A stretch of 14,950 nucleotides of DNA from JAYEHK01 sp034659475 (GCA_034659475.1 JAYEHK010000104.1:1-14950); one strand, 5' to 3'; positions 1-8,069 are shown, numbered from the stretch's first letter. The notes: generated from the letters alone by a model not told the origin. Translations and numbers: made by a program.

Positions 1-129
1 GGCTCAGTGAACATAGTGAACATCGTCTTTTTAAAAATGAAGACGCACTGTGTAATTATAGCAAAACACTCATATATGTACAGGTAAATACTAGCATTGT
101 ATGATATGCCACAAAAGACAATTTATGTA

Positions 130-143
130 AAGATTATAATCTT
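130..143. repeat. 14-bp perfect palindrome upstream of the beta-CASP gene
   Basis: AAGATTATAATCTT reads the same on both strands and contains a TATAAT core at 135-140. It sits about 120 bp before the first gene and could be an operator. A nearby direct repeat, GTGAACATA/GTGAACATC, lies at 7-24. No family of regulator is suggested by the sequence, and AT-rich palindromes arise by chance fairly often. The rest of 1-263 shows no convincing gene. Confidence 0.3.
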
Positions 144-222
144 GTTCGTTTAGAAATTGTTGATTTTTATGAGAGTTTTAATCGGTTTGCAAAAAAAAAG
201 GATTCTAGAAAAATAGTTGCTG

Positions 223-228
223 TATAAT
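223..228 (+). promoter_or_regulatory. candidate -10 box for the beta-CASP gene
   Basis: TATAAT matches the sigma-A -10 consensus exactly and lies 36 bp before the GTG start at 264. No good -35 hexamer is visible at 16-18 bp upstream, so this is a half-supported promoter. A GGGGGA ribosome-binding site follows at 250-255. Confidence 0.35.
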
Positions 229-263
229 AGATATAAGTAATAAATAAATGGGGGATCTTTATC

Positions 264-1841
264 GTGAAAATACGTTTTCTAGGTGCTGCAAAAACAGTAA
301 CAGGTTCCTGCCATGTTGTCCAAACTGATCAGGTAACTTTTGCAATTGATTGTGGTTTGTTTCAGGGCAATAAGCAACTAAAGGAAAGAAACTATAAAGA
401 TTTTGAGATTGATCCTAAATCAATTGATTTTCTGATTTTGACTCACGCACATATTGATCATTCAGGATTAATTCCTAAATTGTGTCGATTGGGTTTTACG
501 GGACCAATCTATTGTAATTCTGCGACTGCAGCGTTATGCAAGGTTTTATTGCCCGATTCAGGACATATTCAAGAATCAGAGATAGAAAGAAAAAACAGGA
601 AATTGGGTCGTGCTGGACAAGTGTTATTAGAGCCTATTTACACGGTTGATGATGCGCTGAACAGTTTATCCCAGTTTCGTCCTGTGAATTATGATGAAGT
701 GATTCGGGTTGCTCCTGACGTTGAAATACGTCTAAGAGATGCTGGGCACATTCTGGGATCCAGCATTGTGGAAACATGGGTTGAAGAAGACAATCAAAAA
801 AGCAAAATCGTATTTAGTGGTGATCTTGGACAGGGGAAGCAACCCATCATCAAAGATCCTACGATTATTGAAAGCGCGGACTATGTGGTAATGGAATCAA
901 CCTATGGTAATCGTTACCACAAGGGGATTTCTGATCGCGTAGAGCAATTGAAGAATGTCATTAAAGAGACGATGAACAAAGGTGGTAATTTGATTATTCC
1001 TGCTTTTGCTGTAGAACGAACGCAGGACTTACTTTATGATTTGAATATTCTATATCAATCTGGAGAATTGGATAAATCCATTGATATTTATATTGATAGT
1101 CCATTAGCTATAGCAGCTACTGAAATATTTCAAAATAGTCCAGAGTATTTTGATGATGCAACACGAAAATTCGTAGCAGAAGGGAATCATCCTCTGAAGT
1201 TGCCTAATCTTAAATACTCAAGATCCCAGGAAGAATCGATGGAATTAAATAAAGTGAACGGAAATACCATAATAATCTCCGCGTCAGGTATGTGTGATGC
1301 AGGTAGAATAAAACATCATCTTAAGCACAATTTGTGGAAACCAGAGAGTACAGTGTTATTCGTAGGTTATCAGGCCCAGGGTTCACTTGGTCGTAGAATA
1401 TTGGATGGTGATGAATTGGTTACCATTCATGGTGAAAAGGTTGCAGTTCGCTCTGATATAAGGCGTATTGAGGCTTATTCTGCGCACGCAGACCGCGGTA
1501 TGCTTATGAACTGGTTGGGACAAATGGACAGTGCTCCACAGACAGTATTTCTTGTTCATGGAGAGGAAGAAAACCAAACTGAACTGGCCAGCGGAATACA
1601 ATCAGAATTGGGACTAAAAGTAATGATCCCAGATTGGTTGGATGAAGTTGACCTTAAAGCTGTTACTGAGAAAACTCTGGCAGTGGCCGTTCAACATAGA
1701 AATATTGAGCAATCAATTAAAGCGGAAGAATTATATCTGAATCTTCGCGGGCGTTTACATGAGCTATATGCAGAGGCGAATCGGACACAGAATTATGAAG
1801 CGTTTATTAATGCAGTAAATGAAATAGATCATTTATTGTAA
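264..1841 (+). CDS. MBL-fold/beta-CASP RNA-processing exonuclease-like protein
   Basis: This is a 525-residue metallo-beta-lactamase of the beta-CASP group, the family of RNA nucleases related to RNase J and CPSF73 (YSH1/COG1236 type). The zinc ligands are visible in order: THAHIDHSG (60-68), the GH of DAGHILGSS (159-167), SGDLG (185-189), the beta-CASP motif in SGMCDAGRIKHH (341-352), SAHAD (406-410) and a final VHGE (431-434). The acidic residue of MESTYGNR (210-217) is the expected beta-CASP motif A. The protein therefore probably cuts or trims RNA in the cytoplasm using two zinc ions. The GTG start at 264 is chosen because GGGGGA lies 8 nt before it. It appears monocistronic, with its own promoter-like -10 box and terminator. 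The exact substrate cannot be read from the sequence. The C-terminal 60 residues (from about 465) are helical and unassigned. Confidence 0.9.
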   Translation: MKIRFLGAAKTVTGSCHVVQTDQVTFAIDCGLFQGNKQLKERNYKDFEIDPKSIDFLILTHAHIDHSGLIPKLCRLGFTGPIYCNSATAALCKVLLPDSGHIQESEIERKNRKLGRAGQVLLEPIYTVDDALNSLSQFRPVNYDEVIRVAPDVEIRLRDAGHILGSSIVETWVEEDNQKSKIVFSGDLGQGKQPIIKDPTIIESADYVVMESTYGNRYHKGISDRVEQLKNVIKETMNKGGNLIIPAFAVERTQDLLYDLNILYQSGELDKSIDIYIDSPLAIAATEIFQNSPEYFDDATRKFVAEGNHPLKLPNLKYSRSQEESMELNKVNGNTIIISASGMCDAGRIKHHLKHNLWKPESTVLFVGYQAQGSLGRRILDGDELVTIHGEKVAVRSDIRRIEAYSAHADRGMLMNWLGQMDSAPQTVFLVHGEEENQTELASGIQSELGLKVMIPDWLDEVDLKAVTEKTLAVAVQHRNIEQSIKAEELYLNLRGRLHELYAEANRTQNYEAFINAVNEIDHLL

Positions 1842-1851
1842 AGAACAATAT

Positions 1852-1879
1852 GCCAGCCTCTTGGCTGGTGTTTGTTTTG
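1852..1879 (+). terminator. Rho-independent terminator after the beta-CASP gene
   Basis: CCAGCC (1853-1858) pairs with GGCTGG (1863-1868) across a TCTT loop. A T-rich run TGTTTGTTTT follows. It starts 11 nt after the stop codon and isolates the gene from the replication module. Confidence 0.75.
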
Positions 1880-1982
1880 AAAGGGTATTAATAAAAAAAA
1901 CACAATGTTATGCAAATTAGAATCACGCAACGAACAAAGGACCTAATTAAATCTATAAAGTGAAGATGGTCGATATTGATAC

Positions 1983-2012
1983 TTGTTGCCTGGTGGCTAA
2001 AAATGTTATAAT
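1983..2012 (+). promoter_or_regulatory. extended -10 promoter for the dnaD-dnaB module
   Basis: TGTTATAAT (2004-2012) is a perfect extended -10 (TGnTATAAT). A weak -35, TTGTTG (1983-1988), lies 18 bp upstream of the TATAAT. It is placed 34 bp before the DnaD-domain gene and directly after a terminator, so it probably drives the whole 2047-5815 unit. Confidence 0.5.
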
Positions 2013-2046
2013 TCTTTTACTTCACTTTCGGGAGCTGAATTGTTAG

Positions 2047-3228
2047 ATGCAACAACCCTATTTATCATTAGAAGTACTCCGTTGGGGATTTGCTCATTTA
2101 CCAGGGGCAATCCTTTTTTATGCACGTGAATTGGAATTGGACATGGAGGATATTGGTATTTTATCTACCTTGTTCTATGCGTTTGAGAACGATAAACCAC
2201 TGTTTGAAACGGGGGTACAAGCTGGTCGTGTGTTACAATGTTGTTCAACACTGACCACGAACAAATTATCTAAAAAATTATTACGTCTAGTGACCAAAGG
2301 AATCATTGAATTAAGTGACAGTGAAACCAAGAGTTTTACTGATAAAACAATATATATTGATCCCTTAATGGAAAAACTGGAACAACTCATTATGAGAGAT
2401 CACCCACGTTTTTTAACCAAGCGATATATAACTGAAGCAGACCAGGAAGAAACGAATCAGCAATTAGAAGAATACAGAGATCAAATCAGCAAACTTGAAG
2501 CTTTATTGCAAGAGAAGGAAAATGATAAACCAATAGTTTCGTCGGTGAATCTTTCTGTTAATAATACGAATTACAAACGTGTAGCTGATTTTATTGCTAA
2601 AAAAACCGGAAACCTATTGAGTGTTAAGATGGAAAACGAACTGAGTAAGTGGTTGCAGGATATGGGATTTAAAACGGATTTCCTATTATGTATGCTGGAA
2701 ATGACCTTTGAACGTAATATTGTAAACCCACGAGATATTACTAAAATTGCTCGGGATCTAAAAGAGTATTCGATAAACACGGTTGAGGGATTGGAATTAT
2801 ATTTCACTACTTATGTAGATTCGGAAAAAAGCAGAGTTGTGCGTACGAATCAATTTGATCCTGATATCATGGATTTCGGTTCATTTACTGGACTTGATAT
2901 GAATGCGGAAGCCCGAAAAAAAGTATATTACAAGTGGCGTTACGATTGGGCCTTTACCCATCAGATGATTATGAAAGCTGGAGAAGTAATGTGTCAGCGC
3001 ACCAAAAATGGAGGCCTTGAATACATAGATAGCGTTTTAAACAATTGGATGGCAAAGGAAATAAGATCGGTTAAGGAAGCCGAGAAAGAAATAGCAGAAT
3101 TCAAAACAAAGAATAAAACGTCAAAATCAAAAAGTGTGCCGGTGACTCCTTCAGGAAAAATAAAAACCAGCGAATATGAGATATATGTTCCGCCTGAGGT
3201 TTTGGATGAATTAAAGAGTAATGTATAA
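2047..3228 (+). CDS. DnaD-domain replication initiation / helicase-loading protein
   Basis: This 393-residue protein has the DnaD/DnaB(Bsu)-type architecture. An N-terminal winged-helix-like region (about 1-115) is followed by a charged coiled-coil stretch (about 132-160) and two helical DnaD_2-like repeats. The first repeat (about 175-256) runs from YKRVADFIAKKTGNLLS to GLELYFTTYV. The second (about 286-350) contains the typical signature YIDSVLNNW (326-334). The lysine-rich tail (354-375) is probably disordered. In Firmicutes such proteins bind remodelled DNA and help load the replicative helicase, and the next gene is a DnaB-type helicase, which supports that role here. GGGAG at 2030-2034 is the nearest ribosome-binding site, with a rather long 12-nt spacing. 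Whether it is the chromosome's main loader or an accessory one cannot be decided here. Confidence 0.8.
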   Translation: MQQPYLSLEVLRWGFAHLPGAILFYARELELDMEDIGILSTLFYAFENDKPLFETGVQAGRVLQCCSTLTTNKLSKKLLRLVTKGIIELSDSETKSFTDKTIYIDPLMEKLEQLIMRDHPRFLTKRYITEADQEETNQQLEEYRDQISKLEALLQEKENDKPIVSSVNLSVNNTNYKRVADFIAKKTGNLLSVKMENELSKWLQDMGFKTDFLLCMLEMTFERNIVNPRDITKIARDLKEYSINTVEGLELYFTTYVDSEKSRVVRTNQFDPDIMDFGSFTGLDMNAEARKKVYYKWRYDWAFTHQMIMKAGEVMCQRTKNGGLEYIDSVLNNWMAKEIRSVKEAEKEIAEFKTKNKTSKSKSVPVTPSGKIKTSEYEIYVPPEVLDELKSNV

Positions 3229-3234
3229 TGAATG

Positions 3235-3260
3235 AGACCGGTAATAAGCCGGTCTTCTTT
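3235..3260 (+). terminator. hairpin between dnaD-like and dnaB-like genes (weak terminator or attenuator)
   Basis: AGACCGG (3235-3241) pairs perfectly with CCGGTCT (3249-3255) across a 7-nt loop. The tail TCTTTG is short, so termination may be partial, giving less helicase than loader message. Confidence 0.45.
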
Positions 3261-3282
3261 GTGAATAAAGGAGTCAGAAGAG

Positions 3283-4647
3283 ATGGAATTAGAATCAATA
3301 AATACGAAGGAATTGCTTGAGGATCTTGAGAGTGAGCGGCGTGTATTATCTGCCATGCTGCATTCTGAAGAAGCCTGTATTGAAGCGTATAATTCGGTTC
3401 AGATGCGGGACTTTGCTTCTCCCAAGCATGCAACCATATTTGAGCTTGCCAGCAGTCTGTATGAACGAGAAATTCATCCGACCTTTGTTGAACTGATTAA
3501 AGAAGGGCATAATCTAGGGATTTTTACGAATCCAAAAGATATCGAAGATATTCAATACATTTCTGAACATTATATTGAAGATGAGAATATTAAATTTTGG
3601 GTCAAAAAAGTAAAGGATAAGTCAAAACTTCGCCAGTTGGAAGGATTTCTTCGGCAAACCTATCAAACCCTGCTTGAGGAAACCGACCCTGATGTTGAGC
3701 AGATACTGATGGAGGCAGAGGAAAAACTTATTAATCTGACGGCCCTGGAAATCGATGATCATATTGATACGCCACAGGAGCTTGCCAAAACTGGTTACGA
3801 AGAGATAGAAAGACGATTCTTGAGATATAAAGAGATCAAAGAATTACACAAGGGGGTCATTCCGCTTGATGGAATACCCACTGGTTTTTCTAATCTGGAC
3901 AAAGTGACACTGGGTTACAAGCCTGGCGATTTAATCATTCTTGGTGCCCAGACAGGCCATGGAAAGACATCTTTTGCTCTGCATACCGCAAGCGCAATCG
4001 CGGTTAGAACCAAACATAATCTGCTTTATCTAAACACGGAAATGAGCAGACAACAAATTGCATTAAGATGGGGATCAATCCTGTCCGGTATTGAACATGA
4101 TCGGGTTCGCAGCGGAGACATTAATGAGTCTGAGCTTTCTCGTATTTTTAATGGATATTCACAATTAGAAGAGAGTGGATTCTATTCTTATCCGTGTCCG
4201 AATCTAACCCCGGAAAAAACCATATCGATTGCCCGTAAATTTAAGGCACAAAAAAATATTGATATGATGATTATAGATTACGTTGGCAGGATGGATAAAC
4301 AAGACCCTAAGCTTCAAGAATGGCAGATCCTCGAACAGATTGTTAAAACCCAAAAGATCCTTGCGCAGAACCTCAAAATGGTGGTTATGTGTCTGGTGCA
4401 ATTAAACCCTGACGGAAGTCTGCAGGGTGCGAAGAGAATGAAAAATGAATGTGACTTAATGATTAAACTCAGCCCTATTCCCAAACAGGAGATTGAAGAA
4501 AATGATGAACTTAAGAAATATGATGTGATACCTAACTACTCGATATTTATTGAAAAAAACAGAGATGGACAAAGCGGTATTCAGATTCCCATTCTTTTTG
4601 ATTTACAACGTCAAATAATGCGTGATGTGAAAAGGGTTTCTATATGA
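3283..4647 (+). CDS. divergent DnaB-type replicative DNA helicase
   Basis: This 454-residue protein has the two DnaB domains. The N-terminal helical domain (about 16-115) begins with the usual ESERRVLSAML. A linker leads to a RecA-like ATPase domain (about 195-450). Walker A is GAQTGHGKTS (221-230), the H1a motif is YLNTEMSRQQIALR (249-262) and Walker B is MMIIDYVGRM (328-337), with motif H3 near LVQLNPDG (371-378). It should form a hexamer that unwinds DNA 5' to 3' at the fork. It departs from canonical DnaB: the usual long insert after the QLSR motif, carrying the RP.lsDLReSG..EQDAD signature, is reduced to GSLQGAKRMKNECDLMIKL. This looks more like phage or plasmid helicases than the housekeeping copy usually found beside rplI. 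AAAGGAG at 3267-3273 supports the start. Its TGA overlaps the next ATG. Confidence 0.85.
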   Translation: MELESINTKELLEDLESERRVLSAMLHSEEACIEAYNSVQMRDFASPKHATIFELASSLYEREIHPTFVELIKEGHNLGIFTNPKDIEDIQYISEHYIEDENIKFWVKKVKDKSKLRQLEGFLRQTYQTLLEETDPDVEQILMEAEEKLINLTALEIDDHIDTPQELAKTGYEEIERRFLRYKEIKELHKGVIPLDGIPTGFSNLDKVTLGYKPGDLIILGAQTGHGKTSFALHTASAIAVRTKHNLLYLNTEMSRQQIALRWGSILSGIEHDRVRSGDINESELSRIFNGYSQLEESGFYSYPCPNLTPEKTISIARKFKAQKNIDMMIIDYVGRMDKQDPKLQEWQILEQIVKTQKILAQNLKMVVMCLVQLNPDGSLQGAKRMKNECDLMIKLSPIPKQEIEENDELKKYDVIPNYSIFIEKNRDGQSGIQIPILFDLQRQIMRDVKRVSI

Positions 4648-4952
4648 GAAAAAACGAAGAAAACCTTGACAAACTTTGTGAATCTACTGCAAAGACGATC
4701 TTCAATCTTTATTTCACAACCCGAATCGATCAGCAGGAGAAGGCTTTTTTGCTGAATTTATTGGGTACCGTTGCTTCCGGCAAACATCGTGAATTATTTA
4801 AAGCCCTTGAGCAATGGTTAGAAGCCACTATTGATGATGAAGTGCATGAAATTATTCATGCTACCATTGTTAATGTTGATCTTACAAGTGAAGAATCGAT
4901 TGCTGATGCTGTGCGAATAATAAATGAGTTACTTGCCTACGAGCAAGAATAA
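4644..4952 (+). CDS. small protein of unknown function, coupled to the helicase
   Basis: I do not recognise this 102-residue protein. It is acidic and predicted mostly helical, with no signal peptide, membrane segment or cysteine motif. Its ATG overlaps the helicase stop codon as ATGA, so translation is likely coupled and the two proteins are made together. That placement suggests a helper of the DnaD-DnaB module, for example a helicase-binding or regulatory subunit, but this is only inferred from position. The gene ends 29 nt before speE, so it may be co-transcribed with it. Confidence 0.65.
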   Translation: MRKNEENLDKLCESTAKTIFNLYFTTRIDQQEKAFLLNLLGTVASGKHRELFKALEQWLEATIDDEVHEIIHATIVNVDLTSEESIADAVRIINELLAYEQE

Positions 4953-4981
4953 ATGAACAGTCTTTTTAGGAGGGAACTTAC

Positions 4982-5815
4982 GTGTTACAAGAATGGATTC
5001 ATGAAGAACATACCGATGGCTACGGGGTGAAATGGAAAATTACCGAAGTCCTTCATGAAGAACAGACAAAATATCAAAAACTTTCAGTAGTCAATACTGT
5101 TGAATGGGGAAGAACGCTCATATTGGATGGCAATGTTCAAACCACGGAAACGGATGAATATATCTACCATGAAATGATGGTTCATCCAGCCATGAACACC
5201 CATGATCACGTCGAAAAAGTGTTAATCATCGGCGGTGGAGATGGCGGCGTTTTAAAAGAAATCGTTAAATATGATACAGTCACAAAAATTGACATGGTTG
5301 AAATTGATGAAGGGGTCGTCAATGCTTCCAAGAAATATTTCCCGAAAATCTCATCCGGTTTTGTTGATCAGCGGGTGAATTTACTGATTGAAGACGGGAT
5401 TCAATATGTCAAGAACTGTACAACAAAATATGATCTGGTCATTATTGATTCTTCAGATCCGATAGGTCCAGCGATTGGGCTGTATAGCAAAGATTTTTAT
5501 CAAGATGTTTTCAGCCTTTTAAAAGAGGCTGGTATTATGGTAGCACAGTCTGAGTCTCCGATGTTTTATCGGGAAATTTTTCAGTCGATTTATAAAAATA
5601 TTTCTGATGTATTTCCGCAACAGTTTGTTTATTTGGCCTCAATCCCTACGTATATTGCGGGTCCCTGGGCATTTACAATGGCAATAAAAAGAGATAATCC
5701 ACTAAAAATCGCTAGTGACATTGAACCATTGACTGGGTTACAATATTACAATAAAAACATTCATTGTAGTGCATTCAGTTTACCCGAATATATAAAGAAG
5801 CTATTACTAGCATAG
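4982..5815 (+). CDS. speE: spermidine synthase (polyamine aminopropyltransferase)
   Basis: This 277-residue enzyme moves the aminopropyl group from decarboxylated S-adenosylmethionine to putrescine, giving spermidine and methylthioadenosine in the cytoplasm. The family features are clear: a beta-strand N-terminal domain with LDGNVQTTETDEYIYHEMM (48-66), the cofactor loop GGGDGG (84-89), VEIDEGVV (106-113) for the ribose, and DSSDPIGPA (156-164), whose first Asp is the catalytic base. Length matches bacterial SpeE (about 275-290). The GTG start is supported by an excellent AGGAGGG at 4968-4974, 7 nt upstream. No speD, speA or speB lies beside it, so the decarboxylated SAM and putrescine must come from genes elsewhere. 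A strong terminator follows. Confidence 0.93.
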   Translation: MLQEWIHEEHTDGYGVKWKITEVLHEEQTKYQKLSVVNTVEWGRTLILDGNVQTTETDEYIYHEMMVHPAMNTHDHVEKVLIIGGGDGGVLKEIVKYDTVTKIDMVEIDEGVVNASKKYFPKISSGFVDQRVNLLIEDGIQYVKNCTTKYDLVIIDSSDPIGPAIGLYSKDFYQDVFSLLKEAGIMVAQSESPMFYREIFQSIYKNISDVFPQQFVYLASIPTYIAGPWAFTMAIKRDNPLKIASDIEPLTGLQYYNKNIHCSAFSLPEYIKKLLLA

Positions 5816-5869
5816 ACTGTATAAATAGTAGTATTGAAGGATGGTTTAATCGTAGACAGAGATAACACT

Positions 5870-5933
5870 TGAGCCTGAACTATACCGTTGTTTTAATGGT
5901 GTACCTTCGATATAGGCTCATTTTTGTTTTTTT
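5870..5933 (+). terminator. Rho-independent terminator after speE
   Basis: TGAGCCT (5870-5876) pairs with AGGCTCA (5914-5920). An inner helix ACCGTT/AATGGT, with one G-U pair, fits inside. The tail TTTTTGTTTTTTT follows at once. Confidence 0.75.
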
Positions 5934-5983
5934 ATAGTTACAATCGTTACAGATTATGGGTAAGTTAAATTTATGATAGAGCT

Positions 5984-6013
5984 TTGAAGTGCAAGATATT
6001 TTCCCCTTATTTT
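5984..6013 (+). promoter_or_regulatory. weak candidate promoter for hisC-yyaC
   Basis: TTGAAG (5984-5989) and TATTTT (6008-6013) are spaced by 18 bp and each match four of six consensus positions. They lie after the speE terminator and before hisC. No riboswitch or T-box fold is apparent in 5934-6064. Confidence 0.25.
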
Positions 6014-6076
6014 ATTTATCTTGGGTAAGAGAGGCAAATAGACGAAATGAATAGACAAGAAATTAGGAGGGGTACT

Positions 6077-7180
6077 ATGGGACAGTTTATAGAGAAGAAG
6101 GCAAGAAAAGAGATTTTTTCATTAAAGCCCTATACACCAGGCAAACCTATTGAGGAAGTGAAACGCGAACTTGGGCTTGATGATATCATCAAACTGGCAT
6201 CCAATGAAAATCCACTCGGAGCATCACAAAAAGGGCAAAAGGCTATAGAAGAACAGCTGTCACAATTGCACCTATATCCTGATAGTAATTCCTTTTATTT
6301 GAAACAGAAGCTGAGTGCTATGTTTGATATACCTTTGGAGACGGTGTTAGTTGGAAATGGTTCTGATGAATTATTAAAACTTCTGGCTGAAACATTTTTA
6401 AATGTTGATGATGAAATTATTATTGGCGAACCTTCCTTTTCTGAGTATGAATTTGTAGCCACCATTATGGGGGCAAAAACTTTGTTCGTTCCAATGAAAG
6501 ATTTCACACACGATTTGGACTCAATGATTGCTGCCATTACTCCCAGAACTAAGATGATCATCATTTGTAATCCGAACAATCCAACCGGGACAATTGTTAC
6601 CAAAGAAGAATTAGCGAGTATGATGTCGAGGATACCAGAGGACATTCTGGTTATCTTTGATGAGGCTTATTATGAATATGTATCATCCTCGGATTATGGT
6701 TCTGGTTTAGATTTTATCAGACAGGGAAGAAACGCAGTGGTATTAAGAACATTTTCTAAGATCTATGGTTTAGCTGCACTCCGAATTGGATATGGTATTA
6801 CTACCCAGGAAATCACCGAGGCGGTTGAAAAGGTTACCGAACCCTTTAATGTAAATATGCTGGCTCAAATAGGTGCACTGGCAGCACTGGATGATACACA
6901 GCATGTGGAATCAAGCATACAAACGAATGAACTAGGTAAGGCTTATCTGTATAAGTCATTTGAAGAGTTGGGTCTATCGTATGTTCCTACAGAAGCTAAT
7001 TTTATATTCTTTGATACCGGAAGAAATTGCCGTGAGGTATTTGAAGCATTGCTTCGAATGGGAGTCATTGTGAGAACGGGTGACATTTTTGGCTATCCTA
7101 ATTATTTAAGGGTTACGGTGGGAACACAGGACCAAAATCAGCGATTTATAGCGAGTTTGAAACAGGTTTTAGGCCAGTAA
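6077..7180 (+). CDS. hisC: histidinol-phosphate / aromatic aminotransferase (HisC family)
   Basis: This is a 367-residue class I/II PLP aminotransferase of the HisC type. It starts with the substrate-arm segment IIKLASNENPLGAS (37-50). The ring-stacking region YPDSNSFYLK (67-76), NPNNPTG (165-171), FDEAYYEY (194-201) and the Schiff-base lysine in SKIYGLAALRIGYG (K228) follow in normal order. HisC makes histidinol phosphate from imidazole-acetol phosphate with glutamate. Homologues also use aromatic amino acids. There are no other his genes here, while iorAB, which consume aryl-pyruvates, lie downstream, so an aromatic role is possible. The ATG at 6077 is preferred over one at 6047 because AGGAGGGG (6065-6072) precedes it at ideal spacing. 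The next gene starts 9 nt after its stop. Confidence 0.88.
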   Translation: MGQFIEKKARKEIFSLKPYTPGKPIEEVKRELGLDDIIKLASNENPLGASQKGQKAIEEQLSQLHLYPDSNSFYLKQKLSAMFDIPLETVLVGNGSDELLKLLAETFLNVDDEIIIGEPSFSEYEFVATIMGAKTLFVPMKDFTHDLDSMIAAITPRTKMIIICNPNNPTGTIVTKEELASMMSRIPEDILVIFDEAYYEYVSSSDYGSGLDFIRQGRNAVVLRTFSKIYGLAALRIGYGITTQEITEAVEKVTEPFNVNMLAQIGALAALDDTQHVESSIQTNELGKAYLYKSFEELGLSYVPTEANFIFFDTGRNCREVFEALLRMGVIVRTGDIFGYPNYLRVTVGTQDQNQRFIASLKQVLGQ

Positions 7181-7189
7181 GGGTACAGA

Positions 7190-7744
7190 ATGATTCTTTT
7201 CCGCAAGCACTATCAAGAGAATAACTTTTTGAATCAATTGATTAATGTGCTCGAAAACGAATTATCAGGGGTGGACTACTCGCCTGTGATACTTTGCATC
7301 GGATCAGATCGTCACCTGCAGGATTGTTTTGGTCCACTTACGGGGACAATGCTGAGTGCCGTCGTACCGACAGCAACGCTGATGGGAACTCTGGATGAAC
7401 CGATTCATGCCAAAAATCTGATCAGGCAGCTTGCGATGATAGAGGAACTTGGTAAGACGCGAAGGATCATTGCGCTGGATGCAGCCTTAGGAAATCCTGA
7501 GGATATAGGGGTGATCCAGCTTAAAAAAGGAAGCTTATTGCCGGGAAAGGCACTGGGAAGACGATTGCCACCAGTGGGTGATTATGCGTTAACGGGTATC
7601 GTTGGTTCTAAGATCATGGGAACGGAAGATAAACGATTTAACTCCCATAGTTTGGGGCCAGTCTATCATATGGCTAACATGATCAGTCAATCACTAGCCG
7701 TATGGCTATCACTTGAAGATGATAATAAGTGGTTTTATGAATAA
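7190..7744 (+). CDS. yyaC: YyaC-family spore protein (GPR protease-like fold)
   Basis: This 184-residue protein matches the DUF1256/YyaC family, found in endospore formers and structurally related to the germination protease GPR. Recognisable blocks are LCIGSDR (35-41) with FGPLTG (47-52), MGTLDEPIHAKNL (65-77), IIALDAALG (93-101) and LPPVGDYALTGIV (126-138). The conserved acidic residues match the GPR-like active site, so a spore-specific peptidase role is plausible but unproven for the family. It is the clearest sign that the host sporulates. It lies 9 nt after hisC, with AAGGG at 7179-7183, so the two are probably one transcript. The N-terminal 30 residues are less conserved. Confidence 0.85.
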   Translation: MILFRKHYQENNFLNQLINVLENELSGVDYSPVILCIGSDRHLQDCFGPLTGTMLSAVVPTATLMGTLDEPIHAKNLIRQLAMIEELGKTRRIIALDAALGNPEDIGVIQLKKGSLLPGKALGRRLPPVGDYALTGIVGSKIMGTEDKRFNSHSLGPVYHMANMISQSLAVWLSLEDDNKWFYE

Positions 7745-7750
7745 AAAGTA

Positions 7751-8014
7751 TGATTAATTAGAAAATAGACATTGAAATAGACACGGATTACACGGATTTA
7801 ACGGATTTACACGGATTTTTTTGTAAGGGGTTAGGCGTGAGGAGTCAGGGGTAAGCGCTATGCGTCAGGCATTGCGCTTACCCCTGACAAAAAAAGGTCT
7901 GTGTCTATTAAAAAACTATTTTCTAATTAAAGTACTTCAACGTTCCAACTGTCCAACTATCCAACTATCCAACTAATAATTCCACTTATACTCAACCTAT
8001 TTTCTAATTAATCA
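7751..8014. repeat. nested inverted-repeat (MITE-like or foldback) segment between yyaC and iorA
   Basis: The segment is bounded by an 18-bp perfect inverted repeat, TGATTAATTAGAAAATAG (7751-7768) and CTATTTTCTAATTAATCA (7997-8014). A further copy of the 15-bp core, CTATTTTCTAATTAA, lies at 7916-7930. Inside are AATAGACAC (7776-7784) against GTGTCTATT (7901-7909), TTTTTTTGT (7816-7824) against ACAAAAAAA (7887-7895), and a perfect 15-bp stem at 7844-7858/7874-7888. Region 7754-7930 can therefore fold as one long hairpin. It also holds four ACACGGATT-like repeats (7781-7820) and four CCAACTAT-like 8-mers (7945-7976). It has no gene and resembles non-coding mobile repeats, though copy number cannot be judged here. 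Confidence 0.7.
7844..7888 (+). terminator. 15-bp perfect hairpin, possible terminator after yyaC
   Basis: GTCAGGGGTAAGCGC (7844-7858) pairs with GCGCTTACCCCTGAC (7874-7888) across a 15-nt loop. It is followed by A residues on the + strand and preceded by a T-run at 7816-7822, so read on the - strand the hairpin is followed by A-rich then other sequence. It lacks a proper U-tail on the + strand, so the terminator role is doubtful. Confidence 0.25.
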
Positions 8015-8069
8015 AGTAAAAGAACTATATAAGCAATCATTGAGCGAATTTTGTAAGGAGGAAACCTTA

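Noticed and set aside
6047..6076. Upstream ATG adding ten residues to the aminotransferase
   Set aside because: The strong AGGAGGGG at 6065-6072 lies inside that extension and is ideally spaced for the ATG at 6077.
8040..8069. In-frame TTG start adding ten residues to IorA
   Set aside because: The added stretch includes the AAGGAGG ribosome-binding site of the ATG at 8070 and does not look like family sequence.
7745..8069. CRISPR-like appearance of the short tandem units ACACGGATT and CCAACTAT
   Set aside because: Units are 8-10 bp with no spacers of constant length, and there are no cas genes.
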